Shown piece after piece: positions 18,134 through 29,348 of a DNA stretch of 64,000 bases. A program made the translations under genes and the position numbers. The notes under the pieces were generated by a model. That model had not been told where the DNA came from. It saw only the letters and a list, made by a program, of their open reading frames with translations, and made no database searches. The DNA comes from Alphaproteobacteria bacterium (GTDB taxonomy: Bacteria; Pseudomonadota; Alphaproteobacteria; Rs-D84): the NCBI GenBank assembly GCA_015062525.1, contig SUUM01000005.1, positions 36,315 through 100,314 of the forward strand, given 5' to 3'. Every line of letters begins with the position of its first letter. Positions within the stretch are counted from its first letter, which is position 1.

Positions 18134-19201
18134 ATGCATATACTGTTGACGATTGTCGCACTGTTGATTGTTTTAGGCGTTGTCGTATTTGTGCACGAGT
18201 TGGGGCATTTTTTAGCGGCGCGCTGGGCTGGTGTGCGTGTTGATACCTTTTCCATTGGTTTTGGCCCCGCGATTGTAAAGTGGCACGATAAACGTGGAAC
18301 ATTGTGGAAAATTGCATGCTTGCCCCTGGGTGGCTATGTTTCTATCTATGGCCAAGAAGACATGTTCAACCGCAAAAAGTATGCGGAATTACCGGCTGAA
18401 AAAAAACGTGGTCACTATTTGTCTGCGCCCGCCTGGAAACAGTTTGTAATCATCGGTGCTGGTGTATTTATGAACTTTTTATTGGCGTGGATAATTTATA
18501 CATCCTTGTTCATGTTCCAGCCACGCTTGGTCGGCAATTCCCAATTGCCCGTCATTGGCCAGGTAATTCAGGAATCGGTTGCCTTTAACGCGGGTGTCAA
18601 GCCGGGTGATACGATTGTTCGTATTGATAACGAAAAAATCACCAACTGGGGCGAGGTTATATTGGCCAAAGAACTTGCATCCAATCGTGATGCAGATGTC
18701 TTGATTGTCCGTGGCGATGAATTGGTAAATATCAAATTGTCGCCGGCGGAACGTTGGGGCATGGTTGCCGACGGTGCACGTCGTGCCGACCCAAAGCCCC
18801 AGGGACTGTTCCGCGCGATGTATTCTGGTGCGCGTAAAACATACTATGAATCTAAAACATTGGTTGTTGTGTTAAAACAGATTATAACCGGCGAACGTTC
18901 ATCAAAACAGTTGGGTTCGTTTATAACAATTGCCCAATATTCGGGACTGGCGCTTGCTGCGGGATTTTTCAGCCTGTTGTCCTTGATTGCATTGCTGTCT
19001 GTTAATTTGGGCGTGCTGAATTTATTGCCACTGCCGGTACTGGACGGTGGGTATCTGTTGATATTAATTATCGAGGGGCTAACCCGTCGCAAACTTCAGG
19101 GTCGCGGCATGGAAATTGCAATTATGTGTGGTTGGATTTTGATTCTGGGGTTATTTATATTAACAATGTGGAATGATTTGGCACGTGTATTTGGGTTATA
19201 A
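18134..19201 (+). CDS. rseP: Site-2 intramembrane metalloprotease RseP
   Basis: 355 residues. It is a zinc protease in the inner membrane that releases anti-sigma factors and clears signal-peptide remnants. HELGH at residues 21-25 lies in the first helix, a single PDZ domain follows (VAFNAGVKPGDTIVRID), and the third-ligand motif LPVLDGGYLL lies in the C-terminal membrane part. It has one PDZ rather than the two of E. coli RseP, as often seen outside gammaproteobacteria. It sits directly upstream of bamA. Confidence 0.96.
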   Translation: MHILLTIVALLIVLGVVVFVHELGHFLAARWAGVRVDTFSIGFGPAIVKWHDKRGTLWKIACLPLGGYVSIYGQEDMFNRKKYAELPAEKKRGHYLSAPAWKQFVIIGAGVFMNFLLAWIIYTSLFMFQPRLVGNSQLPVIGQVIQESVAFNAGVKPGDTIVRIDNEKITNWGEVILAKELASNRDADVLIVRGDELVNIKLSPAERWGMVADGARRADPKPQGLFRAMYSGARKTYYESKTLVVVLKQIITGERSSKQLGSFITIAQYSGLALAAGFFSLLSLIALLSVNLGVLNLLPLPVLDGGYLLILIIEGLTRRKLQGRGMEIAIMCGWILILGLFILTMWNDLARVFGL

Positions 19202-19204
19202 AAA

Positions 19205-21478
19205 ATGAAGAAAGTATCGTATATTGCATTATTGTCATTATTTGTTGCGCCCGCGGCATTGGGCGCAACCGTTTCGCGCATAGACGTATCGGGGAATCAG
19301 CGTATGGATGCGGAATCCATACGCATTTTGTCAGATGTTAAAATTGGCGACAATGTTGGTGAATCGCGCACAAATGCGATTGCGAAAAAATTACAGGAAA
19401 GTGGTTATTTTTCCAAAATCAACGTTCGCATGTCTGGCAACATATTAAAGATTGATGTGGCGGAATCCCCAATCATCAATATGGTCACCATCGAAGGCAA
19501 TGACGAAGTTTCCACCGACGATTTGAAAAAGGAAATCAAGACCGCCGAACGTGCGTCTTATGATGCAGCGACAATTGGCGCCGACGTTCAGCGTATGTTA
19601 ACGGTCTATCAACGCCAGGGTTTTTTTGGCACCAAGATTGAACCACAAAAAATCGAACTGTCGGACAACCGTGTAAATATAGTGTACGAGATTACCGAAG
19701 GGCACCCAACCTGGATAACTGACATTAAATTCGAAGGAAATAAAAAGTTTTCCGACCGCACCCTGCGTGGTGAAATTCTGTCGCGCGAACATGCTTGGTG
19801 GCGTTTTATGACGCAATTTGATACATTTGACGAAGATCGCATCCAATACGACGGTCAAATGTTGCGCCAGTTTTATTTGCGCAATGGTTATGTTGATTTC
19901 AATGTATCTGATATATCTGGCACATTCACCCCCGACCGCCAATATTATTCGGTCGTATTCACCGTGGAAGAGGGGGCTAAATACAAATTCGGCAAATTAA
20001 ATGTGGACAATCCGTTCCCGGATGTACCGACAGACGAACTGCTGGACGTGATTGTGATGTCGTCTGGCGATACATACAATGTGGACTTGGTCGATGAAAC
20101 ATTATCGGCGTTGCGCAGTGCGGTTGCGGAATATGGTTATGCGTTTATAAACATTGAACCCGTCCCAACAAAAAACGCAGATGATAAAACGATTGACCTG
20201 ACGTTCAAAATCCAAAAGACCAATCGCATTTACCTGAATTCGATTAATATATTGGGTAATGTGCGTACTTTTGATTCTGTGATTCAGCAATCTTTGCCAA
20301 TGCGCGCGGGCGATCCATTTTCGCTTCAAACAATCGAAGAAGGCCGCCAGCGTTTAATGCGCACGCGCTATTTCAAAGATGTTCAAATGGTCCCAACCCG
20401 CGTTGCAGATTCCAACATGATGAATCTGGACATACGTGTCGAAGAACAACCAACCGGTGAATTATCGGGCGGATTTGGTTGGTCAAACATCAACGGATTT
20501 ATGGTTGATGCGGGAATAACCGAAAACAACTTTATGGGACGCGGACAAATTGTACAACTGCGTGGCTCGATTGCGGAATATCAGAAACAGGCCCTGTTCA
20601 GTTTTACCGAACCATATCTGTTTGGGCGTGCGTTGTCTGCGGGATTTGATGTGTCGTACACAATGTATGATTATTCGAACTTGGGTGGTTTTGGTTATGA
20701 CCGCGATTCTTTGACGGTTGCGGGGCGCATGGGGTGGCGTCTGACCGACCATTGGACCCAGAACGTACGCCTGTCCGCTGCATTTGACCAGAACTATGAT
20801 ATTCAGGCGGACGATGGCTGGCAAGAGGCACGCCTATACACCCTGGGCACCAATTTCCGCTATCATAACCTGGACACAAACTTTGCCCAGAACACACACA
20901 CCGGTGTTGTTGCGAACCTGGGGGTGGCATACACGGGCTTTGGTGGCACAGAATCCTATATGCGATACAATGCGGACATCATTGGTATGGTAAAATTCTG
21001 GGATGACCGCTGGCAATTGCGTTCTTCGCTGGACTTTGGCTATATTCAGCCATTGGGCGGTGATTATGTGTCGCGTGTTTATCGTTATTTCTTGGGCGGC
21101 GAATCCCTGCGCGGTTTTGACGTGGCGGGCGTTGGTTCGCGTCTGTGGTATAATTCTACATATGCATTGGGCGGTCTGTGGAAATTAAATGGTTCGACCC
21201 AGTTAAATTTCCCAATGTTTATCCCAGACGAATACCAGATTAAGGGTTTCGTATTCTTTGATTATGGTGTCTTGGGCAAACCGCCTGAACAAGAATATAA
21301 AGATCCATATATGCATCAGCCAAATGACATTGATGATTCATGGCGTACATCTGTTGGCGTTGGTATTTATTGGAACACCCCAATGGGGCCAATGAATTTC
21401 AGTTGGGGCTGGCCGTTAAAGATGACCGACTATGACCGTGAACAACGATTCCTGTTATCGTTCGAAACCCAGTTTTAG
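19205..21478 (+). CDS. bamA: Outer-membrane protein assembly factor BamA
   Basis: 757 residues. The signal peptide MKKVSYIALLSLFVAPAALG is followed by five POTRA domains (about 25-420, e.g. VTIEGNDEVSTDDLKKEI and INILGNVRTFDSVIQQSLPM) and a 16-strand barrel. The conserved loop-6 motif VRGF is represented by SLRGFDVAGVG, and the C-terminus ends in Phe. It inserts beta-barrel proteins such as those at 5604, 24513 and 29349. It starts four bases after rseP. Confidence 0.97.
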   Translation: MKKVSYIALLSLFVAPAALGATVSRIDVSGNQRMDAESIRILSDVKIGDNVGESRTNAIAKKLQESGYFSKINVRMSGNILKIDVAESPIINMVTIEGNDEVSTDDLKKEIKTAERASYDAATIGADVQRMLTVYQRQGFFGTKIEPQKIELSDNRVNIVYEITEGHPTWITDIKFEGNKKFSDRTLRGEILSREHAWWRFMTQFDTFDEDRIQYDGQMLRQFYLRNGYVDFNVSDISGTFTPDRQYYSVVFTVEEGAKYKFGKLNVDNPFPDVPTDELLDVIVMSSGDTYNVDLVDETLSALRSAVAEYGYAFINIEPVPTKNADDKTIDLTFKIQKTNRIYLNSINILGNVRTFDSVIQQSLPMRAGDPFSLQTIEEGRQRLMRTRYFKDVQMVPTRVADSNMMNLDIRVEEQPTGELSGGFGWSNINGFMVDAGITENNFMGRGQIVQLRGSIAEYQKQALFSFTEPYLFGRALSAGFDVSYTMYDYSNLGGFGYDRDSLTVAGRMGWRLTDHWTQNVRLSAAFDQNYDIQADDGWQEARLYTLGTNFRYHNLDTNFAQNTHTGVVANLGVAYTGFGGTESYMRYNADIIGMVKFWDDRWQLRSSLDFGYIQPLGGDYVSRVYRYFLGGESLRGFDVAGVGSRLWYNSTYALGGLWKLNGSTQLNFPMFIPDEYQIKGFVFFDYGVLGKPPEQEYKDPYMHQPNDIDDSWRTSVGVGIYWNTPMGPMNFSWGWPLKMTDYDREQRFLLSFETQF

Positions 21479-21480
21479 TC

Positions 21481-21510
21481 TTGACGGCGATTGTGAAATT
21501 TGCGTATAAT
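21481..21510 (+). promoter_or_regulatory. Consensus sigma-70 promoter of the VirB7/8-like cluster
   Basis: TTGACG (21481-21486), 18-base spacer, TATAAT (21505-21510), placed just after the bamA stop. It marks a new transcription unit. Confidence 0.7.
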
Positions 21511-21537
21511 TAAAAAAACAGGAAAGGGGGACACAAC

Positions 21538-21684
21538 ATGAAGAAATTATTTTGTGGTGTATTGTTGGCATTGTGCCTTGCCGGCTGTGGCCAGGTTTAT
21601 GACCGCGAACCGGTTGGCGTTGGCTATGACAACAATGAATTAAAGTTAAGTCCATGCGCCTGCATCATGGTGTACCAGGCATAA
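21538..21684 (+). CDS. Small lipoprotein, possibly VirB7-like
   Basis: 48 residues: MKKLFCGVLLALCLAGCGQV with a lipobox LAGC at residue 17, then a short mature chain ending CACIMVYQA. The SD AGGAAAGGGGG and a strong promoter support expression. VirB7 proteins are very small lipoproteins encoded beside virB8, and that is the context here. The sequence itself is too short to prove homology. Confidence 0.65.
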   Translation: MKKLFCGVLLALCLAGCGQVYDREPVGVGYDNNELKLSPCACIMVYQA

Positions 21685-21720
21685 TTTACCATTAATTGTT
21701 CTGGAACCGGGGGGGACGGA

Positions 21721-22422
21721 TTGTTAAGATATCCAGACGAATTTAACACACCAACATTTCCGGCGGGTCCGCGTACTGCGTCCACCCGCGTGTTGTCTGT
21801 TGCAATAATGGTTGTATTTTTTTTGATTATATGCGCATGCGGTCTGTTACTTTGGACCCAGCGTTCCGCCCACGTCCATCCGTTCTTGGTGTCAATAAAT
21901 AACATCACGGGTCAATGGGAAATCGTCGGACACCAGCATGGTGCAATGCGCGAAATGTCCACCACCCAGACATTACAGGAATCGGTCCTTGGGAAATTTG
22001 TGCGCAACTGGTTTTGGATTGCTGCGAACGATGATTTGAATGTGGCGCGCTGGGAAAAATGCGACCGTGCATTGGCGTGCAGCCCTGAAAACAAAACCGG
22101 TGTTGAAACGGGCGCGTGCGGAATTTATTGCCTGACGGGTGAAGACATGTTTTCGCGTTTCAATACAAATGTTAAACCGGAATACCAGGCGCGTATCGCA
22201 GATGGTGAAACATGGCACGTTGATATGTCGTCAATTCAGATGTTGCCTATTGGCGAAGTTCTGCCGAATGGTGGCGCATGGCAAATTCGCGCAAAAATCA
22301 TTTCAAACAAATCTGCCCCGATTGAAATATTGGCATACGCAACCGTTGGGCGTAATATGGATGCATATCCACAAACATTGGGATACTATGTGGCGGACTT
22401 TAACGCGTATCGGATGAACTGA
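21721..22422 (+). CDS. VirB8-like bitopic inner-membrane protein
   Basis: 233 residues, TTG start with a G-rich ribosome site. Cytoplasmic N-terminus (about 28 residues), one membrane helix (VLSVAIMVVFFLIICACGLL) and a periplasmic domain starting TLQESVLGKFVRNWFWIAAN, then FSRFNTNVKPEYQARIADGE. Topology, length and segment order fit VirB8/TrbF-type NTF2-like secretion scaffold proteins. The identification is by architecture rather than a diagnostic motif. Its stop overlaps the next ATG by one base. Confidence 0.5.
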   Translation: MLRYPDEFNTPTFPAGPRTASTRVLSVAIMVVFFLIICACGLLLWTQRSAHVHPFLVSINNITGQWEIVGHQHGAMREMSTTQTLQESVLGKFVRNWFWIAANDDLNVARWEKCDRALACSPENKTGVETGACGIYCLTGEDMFSRFNTNVKPEYQARIADGETWHVDMSSIQMLPIGEVLPNGGAWQIRAKIISNKSAPIEILAYATVGRNMDAYPQTLGYYVADFNAYRMN

Positions 22423-23063
22423 TGAAAAAGTTGATAATGTTTTTATCGGGATTGATGTTAATGGTACTTATGTGCGGTGCCTTGGTTTTGGCGGGATTTA
22501 TTTATGATACGGGTTCCAAAACAACAATCGACACGTATTTTTTTCAGCCCGATGATAACGCGATACGTCGCCCCGGCGTTCCGGTTGATGATTTGGTTCT
22601 GGGGGCGGACAAGATGCGTGAACGCCTTATTGCGAAATACATAACGGAATATTTCTATGCCACCCCAGACATATCGGACGTCAACCGGCGCAAGGCCGGC
22701 GAAACATCCCTGTATCGTATGTCTGCGCGTCCGGTGTTTAAGGCATGGCTGACAAATGTTGCCCCTGAAATAGAAGATTTGGCAAACTCACGTGCACTGC
22801 GTACGGTATCTTTGGTGTCATTAACCCAGGACACAAATAACAAATACTGGATTGCGGAATACGAATTAAAAACATGGCAGACGCCAAACAATTTTGCGAT
22901 AAAACCAGTTGTAAATCGCGGCATTTTGTACCTGGGTATAAATTATGCACCGGGCATGCGCGATAAAATTGGCAAAAAATCGGTCGAAGACTATCTGGAA
23001 TCTGGGGGCGACCCCGCGGCCGTGTTCAAGTTTATTGTGATTGATGTTGCATCACATGACTAA
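22422..23063 (+). CDS. Membrane-anchored periplasmic protein, second VirB8-like candidate
   Basis: 213 residues. One N-terminal membrane helix, then a periplasmic domain with RERLIAKYITEYFYATPDIS, SLYRMSARPVFKAW and YWIAEYELKTWQTP. The helix-then-sheet order resembles the NTF2-like fold of the neighbour, suggesting a duplicated or partner subunit. It overlaps the previous gene by one base (TGATG), so translation is coupled. No family was assigned with certainty. Confidence 0.45.
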   Translation: MKKLIMFLSGLMLMVLMCGALVLAGFIYDTGSKTTIDTYFFQPDDNAIRRPGVPVDDLVLGADKMRERLIAKYITEYFYATPDISDVNRRKAGETSLYRMSARPVFKAWLTNVAPEIEDLANSRALRTVSLVSLTQDTNNKYWIAEYELKTWQTPNNFAIKPVVNRGILYLGINYAPGMRDKIGKKSVEDYLESGGDPAAVFKFIVIDVASHD

Positions 23064-23082
23064 AATGGGAATAATATAGTAT

Positions 23083-23862
23083 ATGAAACAAATGCTGACG
23101 TTTTTTATGTTTTTATGTGCCGCGCTTGTTGCACCTGCTTATGCGGCATCTGATGCATTTGATTTTGATAATTTTGCGATTGTGGACAGTGCGGACACCG
23201 ACATCACGATGGCGGATGTAGATTTGAATTCTGGTGCGGATGTTGCATCGGTTGCATCTTTTGATATTGCGGGTATTATGTTGGGCATGTCGTTTGATGA
23301 TGTGTACACATTGTTTTTCCGCGAACGTGGTCTTTATTCTCCACGTGAAAAGAACAGCATAATATATACTATTCATCCTGATTGGAAATATAATCTGGAT
23401 TATGAATGTAGGGGTGGGGGTACGGTTATACCGGCTGAATTGGAAAAATGTATCAACAGCCTTGCACGCAATCGCGGATTATTGTACGCGTCTGAATTGC
23501 ACCTGGTTCGTGAAAACACGGGCGAAACGATTGTAGTGTATTTTACCAGCAATGCCACCGATAATCGTGTATATCGTGTGGTCTATAACAATGATGTTAA
23601 TGAAATCGAGGGTGCGGCCGAAAAATTCGAAAAACAGCGTGAAAATAAAATTCTGGCATTTTGGCAACATGTACTTGATAAATACGGTGCGCCAAATTCC
23701 GGCACCGACCATTGGATATCCAGTACAAACTCATACGACCCAATGTTGATTGCATATTATGGTGCGCTGGATTTGGTTGACAATGGTCGTAATGCATCTG
23801 ATTTGGTAAAAAATATCCAGTCTGCACGTGAAAACTTCCGGGCCAAGCCATATGCGTTCTAA
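23083..23862 (+). CDS. Unknown secreted protein of the VirB-like cluster
   Basis: 259 residues with a cleavable signal peptide ending APAYAAS, then an acidic D/F-rich segment (SDAFDFDNFAIVDSADTDIT) and a folded domain with IMLGMSFDDVYTLFFRERGL, a C-x(n)-C pair (YECRGG ... EKCINS) and VYFTSNATDNRVYRVVY. The MSFDDVYTLFF segment resembles small periplasmic folds in which a short motif binds a repeat. The function is unknown. It overlaps yraN by 11 bases. Confidence 0.7.
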   Translation: MKQMLTFFMFLCAALVAPAYAASDAFDFDNFAIVDSADTDITMADVDLNSGADVASVASFDIAGIMLGMSFDDVYTLFFRERGLYSPREKNSIIYTIHPDWKYNLDYECRGGGTVIPAELEKCINSLARNRGLLYASELHLVRENTGETIVVYFTSNATDNRVYRVVYNNDVNEIEGAAEKFEKQRENKILAFWQHVLDKYGAPNSGTDHWISSTNSYDPMLIAYYGALDLVDNGRNASDLVKNIQSARENFRAKPYAF

Positions 23863-24202
23863 GACATCATATCAAAGGGGATTGTTCGCCGAATTTTTGG
23901 CGCGTGTGTATTTGCGCCTGCATGGGTTTCGTATTGTAAAATCTCGTTATATTACTGGTCGCAATACACATCGCGCAGAAATAGATATTATTGCCCGACG
24001 TGGAAATTTGCTGATTTTTGTCGAGGTTAAAAATCGTCGCAACATTCAAACGGCATTTGACGCAATTACCACGCCCCAGGCAATCCGTCTGCGTCGTGCG
24101 GCGGAAACGTATATTACACGTACGGGGTGGGGCGGGGATGCCCGATTTGATGTAATTGCGGTATGTGGTCTGCGTATTCATTGGATAAAAAATTCCATAT
24201 AA
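23852..24202 (+). CDS. YraN family endonuclease-like protein (UPF0102)
   Basis: 116 residues from ATG 23852, inside the end of the previous gene. The family core is clear: GLFAEFLARVYLRLHGFRIV, then AEIDIIARRGNLLIFVEVKNR, a PD-(D/E)xK-type E-x(n)-D...E-V-K arrangement. YraN proteins have a restriction-endonuclease fold and an undefined role, often linked to DNA uptake or repair. Confidence 0.88.
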   Translation: MRSKTSYQRGLFAEFLARVYLRLHGFRIVKSRYITGRNTHRAEIDIIARRGNLLIFVEVKNRRNIQTAFDAITTPQAIRLRRAAETYITRTGWGGDARFDVIAVCGLRIHWIKNSI

Positions 24203-24205
24203 ATA

Positions 24206-24234
24206 TTGAATTCAGGAATATGTTCCTGTATAAT
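24206..24234 (+). promoter_or_regulatory. Sigma-70 promoter
   Basis: TTGAAT, 17-base spacer, TATAAT, 33 bases before the small lipoprotein ATG. Confidence 0.65.
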
Positions 24235-24267
24235 TTGCATGTTGACTTTAACACCAAAGGAGAATAC

Positions 24268-24417
24268 ATGAAAAAAGCATTATTGGCATTGTTTGCCGTT
24301 ATGACATTGGCCGCCTGCACAGGTTCTTATAAATCAGGCAATTGTGAATATCACTTCCTGTTGCACAAGGATATTTCTGTTTCAAAAATCATCGGCAATA
24401 TGACCGGCGGTTGTTAA
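24268..24417 (+). CDS. Small lipoprotein
   Basis: 49 residues: MKKALLALFAVMTLAACTGS with lipobox LAAC at residue 17, then a short mature part with two more cysteines ending TGGC. AAAGGAG and a consensus promoter precede it, and a strong terminator follows, so it is an independent gene rather than noise. Function not recognised. Confidence 0.7.
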   Translation: MKKALLALFAVMTLAACTGSYKSGNCEYHFLLHKDISVSKIIGNMTGGC

Positions 24418-24418
24418 T

Positions 24419-24447
24419 CAAAATCCCCCGATTGGGGGATTTTTTAT
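24419..24447 (+). terminator. Terminator
   Basis: AAATCCCCCG-AT-TGGGGGATTTTTT-type hairpin with T-run. Confidence 0.8.
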
Positions 24448-24458
24448 TTTTTGAATGC

Positions 24459-24487
24459 TTGCGTGTCATGCTATAAAATGATATAAT
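24459..24487 (+). promoter_or_regulatory. Sigma-70 promoter of the 24513 barrel gene
   Basis: TTGCGT (24459-24464), 17-base spacer, TATAAT (24482-24487). Confidence 0.6.
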
Positions 24488-24512
24488 AAACCCAAGGAAA
24501 TATGGGAAAGGC

Positions 24513-25613
24513 ATGAAAAAGATAAATGTTTCAGCCGTGTTTGCTGGTATTCTGTTGGGGACGCCATTGGCGCTGTATGCCGCGTATCCTGCGTATCCAA
24601 CATATCAGACAGCCGGCACAAATGGCCAGATGATGTATCTGCCATCTGTGAACAGTCGTGTTGTTTCAACGAATAGTTATGCGTCGACGGGCTATAATCC
24701 TGTGGTTGCGGCCCAGCCATCGCGCATAACGGGTGCGTTGCCACGTGTTGGTTCATCACAAACGACGGCCGGACGTCAATATTACCAGCCTGCGGACTAT
24801 GACCGTCTGGCGGACAGCGGTTTGTATGTTGGATTGTCTGTTGGTTATACGGCTTCATTAATGGGGACGGTAAAATCTGACTATATCGGCGAAGAAGATG
24901 CATATACGGTGCCCGGTGCTTTCCAGGCGGCGGACTTTGATTCGGACAGTGTGATTCCATTACAGATTTCTGTTGGTGCGGCATTAAATAACGATGTACG
25001 TGTTGACTTTTCATATTTGCGTTATTCTAACATCAGTTATCCCAACGTTGTTCAAACTGACGATGGTACCGGCGGTTATATCGAGGCCCAGGTTGATGGT
25101 GGTGCAATTACATCCAATGTGACCATGCTGAATCTCTATTATAATATTGATTCTTATACTGGCTATTTGGCGGGTGGTTCGTTGCGCCCATACATTGGTG
25201 CGGGGGTTGGTATTGCGTTGAATACAATTGCGGACTATGTTGTGTATGATAATACGTTTTATGCAATTGTGGATGACCCAGCGTATGCCGGTCCGGGCCA
25301 ATTAACTGGAATTTCAGATATTTATGCATACCACAATGGTGGTACGAACGAACAACTTGCCTTTATGTTAGAGGGGGGGCTTACCACAGAATTAGAAGGT
25401 GGCATAAAAATGGACTTCTTTGTCCGTTATGCAAATCTGGGCAAAGTAAAAACATCGGGCAGCATTGTGTTAAGCCAAATTGAATGGCTGGGCGACGGCG
25501 CCGGGGGCGAGTATGAAGCCCCATACGACAGTGTATATCATTATACAAACTGGTATGAAAGTGGTCGTTTAGGCATGGTTGACCTGGGGGTCCGTCTAAG
25601 ATTACAGTTTTAG
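24513..25613 (+). CDS. Outer-membrane beta-barrel surface protein
   Basis: 366 residues. Signal peptide ending LALYAAYP, then a flexible Tyr/Pro-rich segment (residues 22-95), then an eight-strand-type barrel: GLYVGLSVGYTASLMG, VRVDFSYLRYSN, LRPYIGAGVGIALN, MDFFVRYANLGKV and the terminal strand MVDLGVRLRLQF. The pattern matches opacity/OmpA-like small barrels used as surface antigens. It is followed 27 bases later by the next secreted protein gene. Confidence 0.78.
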   Translation: MKKINVSAVFAGILLGTPLALYAAYPAYPTYQTAGTNGQMMYLPSVNSRVVSTNSYASTGYNPVVAAQPSRITGALPRVGSSQTTAGRQYYQPADYDRLADSGLYVGLSVGYTASLMGTVKSDYIGEEDAYTVPGAFQAADFDSDSVIPLQISVGAALNNDVRVDFSYLRYSNISYPNVVQTDDGTGGYIEAQVDGGAITSNVTMLNLYYNIDSYTGYLAGGSLRPYIGAGVGIALNTIADYVVYDNTFYAIVDDPAYAGPGQLTGISDIYAYHNGGTNEQLAFMLEGGLTTELEGGIKMDFFVRYANLGKVKTSGSIVLSQIEWLGDGAGGEYEAPYDSVYHYTNWYESGRLGMVDLGVRLRLQF

Positions 25614-25640
25614 TTCCTTGGTTTAGGACAGGGGGGGATT

Positions 25641-27281
25641 ATGCGCACAAATTCATTTTTGTTTTATTCATTTTTGGCTGCGCTTATGCCTTATACGGCA
25701 TCGGCCGGTATTCGCGTGGGCAATCTCTCGCGTAATAATGCGGCGGCATACCAACAGTTAAATGAACTGCGCTATGGGGCCCAGACCGCCACAACGGCGA
25801 ATCCAATCCCGGTTGCAAATACTGTTCAGGCCGTTGATGTAACCACGTCCAACACACCGATGAATATGGAAAAATGTTCAATGATTTACCCGGACGGTGA
25901 ATTTGCCTTGGCGCGTCCAACCTTGGGGCGTGGTATGGGGGGCGCAACCACATGCACGGCGGTTGTTGAAATGCGTGCAATTGGTGCGGGGCCAAATGGT
26001 TCGGATGCGATTTTGGCGCGTGCAAATCTGGCGGCGGGTGATGCGGTCGAATGCAATATTTCCATGTTCCCAAATGCAACATATCTGCCTGCGGCGGGTG
26101 AAATTGAATTTCCCGCGGATGCAGAACCAACCATTGACGATGTTATCAAGATTATGAACGCCGAACAGAAACAAAATGCCGGTCTGAAAATTGCAGCCGG
26201 TGCCATAATTGGTGGTCTGGGGGGCAATATGGCGGGGCGTCCCGAACCGGGCAGTGATGGCATTCTGGGCGGTGGTAAGGCTAAAACCAACAGTACAATT
26301 ATCGGCGCATTGGGTGGCGCGGCATTGATGGCGGGTAACGCCTATACGGGCAAGGTTGCGGGCGACACAATTTTATCCACCGGTGTTAATGCGGCGGCGG
26401 GTGCGGTTGTGGGAAATATTGTTGCGACGGGTGATTCGGTCCTGCGGATTGAGGGATGTACCGTTGATAACAAAGAAACCAAGTGCCTGTGGGGCTATGT
26501 AGAAGAACACGGTAATTTGGACGGCACTCCCTATATTTCTGCCAAGAACCCAAGTGATTTCAAGGTATGTAAAACAAACGACAAAGAAGAATGTGAATAC
26601 AAAGAATTAAACATTACAAATGCCACAATCGCTGGGTGTGATATGGACAAACAAAAGAATCGTTCAACCGGCGAAAAAATGGACATTGAAACGCTATTTG
26701 CCCAGCCTGATGGTTTAAGTTGTGCCAATAAAAAATTCTGCTATCGTGACGGCAAAATGGTTGCGGGCTGGTCCGGATGTGATGATACCTGGGTGCAATT
26801 GGATGAAAAAACGGTTAATGTTGTTAACAGTCGCACCCCCGCCATGGTTGTGGACATAGAAGACAATGCCATGGGATGGAAAAAATCTGATTGGTCCAAA
26901 TTTAAAACACAATACGCATCGCGCGAGGTTGTCGGACGCACCGGACGTGGTGTTGCATCCAATCTGGGTAATGGGACAAAAAAGCGATTCCTGGGCGATG
27001 TCGATATGAATTTCTCGCCCGTGTACCAGGAAGCCGAAGATGGTGCAATGATTGATCTGTCGAACAAAGCGCGCATGAAAGGTACCCTGACTGGTGCCGG
27101 TGTTGGTGCGGGTATGGGCGCGTTTGCTGGGTACCAAGGCGCCCAAAAGGATGTCGAGGATCGCTGGGTCTCCGCCGTACGCGAATATAAAGATTCCCTG
27201 CAAAAAATATACTGCGTAACTGGTAATCGATTCTTGTCGTACTATAACGACACAATAATAATTCCCGATATAGGTGAATAA
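25641..27281 (+). CDS. Large secreted protein with two glycine-zipper regions
   Basis: 546 residues. A signal peptide (to TASAG) precedes a mature domain with glycine-zipper segments at about residues 185-260 (AAGAIIGGLGGNMAG and GALGGAALMAG) and about 475-500 (GAGVGAGMGAFAGYQ), resembling the 17-kDa antigen/YmgG zipper. Between them is a cysteine-rich portion (about 270-400; ten or more Cys). Glycine zippers insert in or oligomerise at membranes, so an outer-membrane-associated role is plausible but not proven. SD AGGGGGGG. Confidence 0.7.
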   Translation: MRTNSFLFYSFLAALMPYTASAGIRVGNLSRNNAAAYQQLNELRYGAQTATTANPIPVANTVQAVDVTTSNTPMNMEKCSMIYPDGEFALARPTLGRGMGGATTCTAVVEMRAIGAGPNGSDAILARANLAAGDAVECNISMFPNATYLPAAGEIEFPADAEPTIDDVIKIMNAEQKQNAGLKIAAGAIIGGLGGNMAGRPEPGSDGILGGGKAKTNSTIIGALGGAALMAGNAYTGKVAGDTILSTGVNAAAGAVVGNIVATGDSVLRIEGCTVDNKETKCLWGYVEEHGNLDGTPYISAKNPSDFKVCKTNDKEECEYKELNITNATIAGCDMDKQKNRSTGEKMDIETLFAQPDGLSCANKKFCYRDGKMVAGWSGCDDTWVQLDEKTVNVVNSRTPAMVVDIEDNAMGWKKSDWSKFKTQYASREVVGRTGRGVASNLGNGTKKRFLGDVDMNFSPVYQEAEDGAMIDLSNKARMKGTLTGAGVGAGMGAFAGYQGAQKDVEDRWVSAVREYKDSLQKIYCVTGNRFLSYYNDTIIIPDIGE

Positions 27282-27286
27282 AAATT

Positions 27287-29315
<2,029 letters not shown>

Positions 29316-29348
29316 TCACAAAAATAACACAACGGAAAAAGAATCCGC

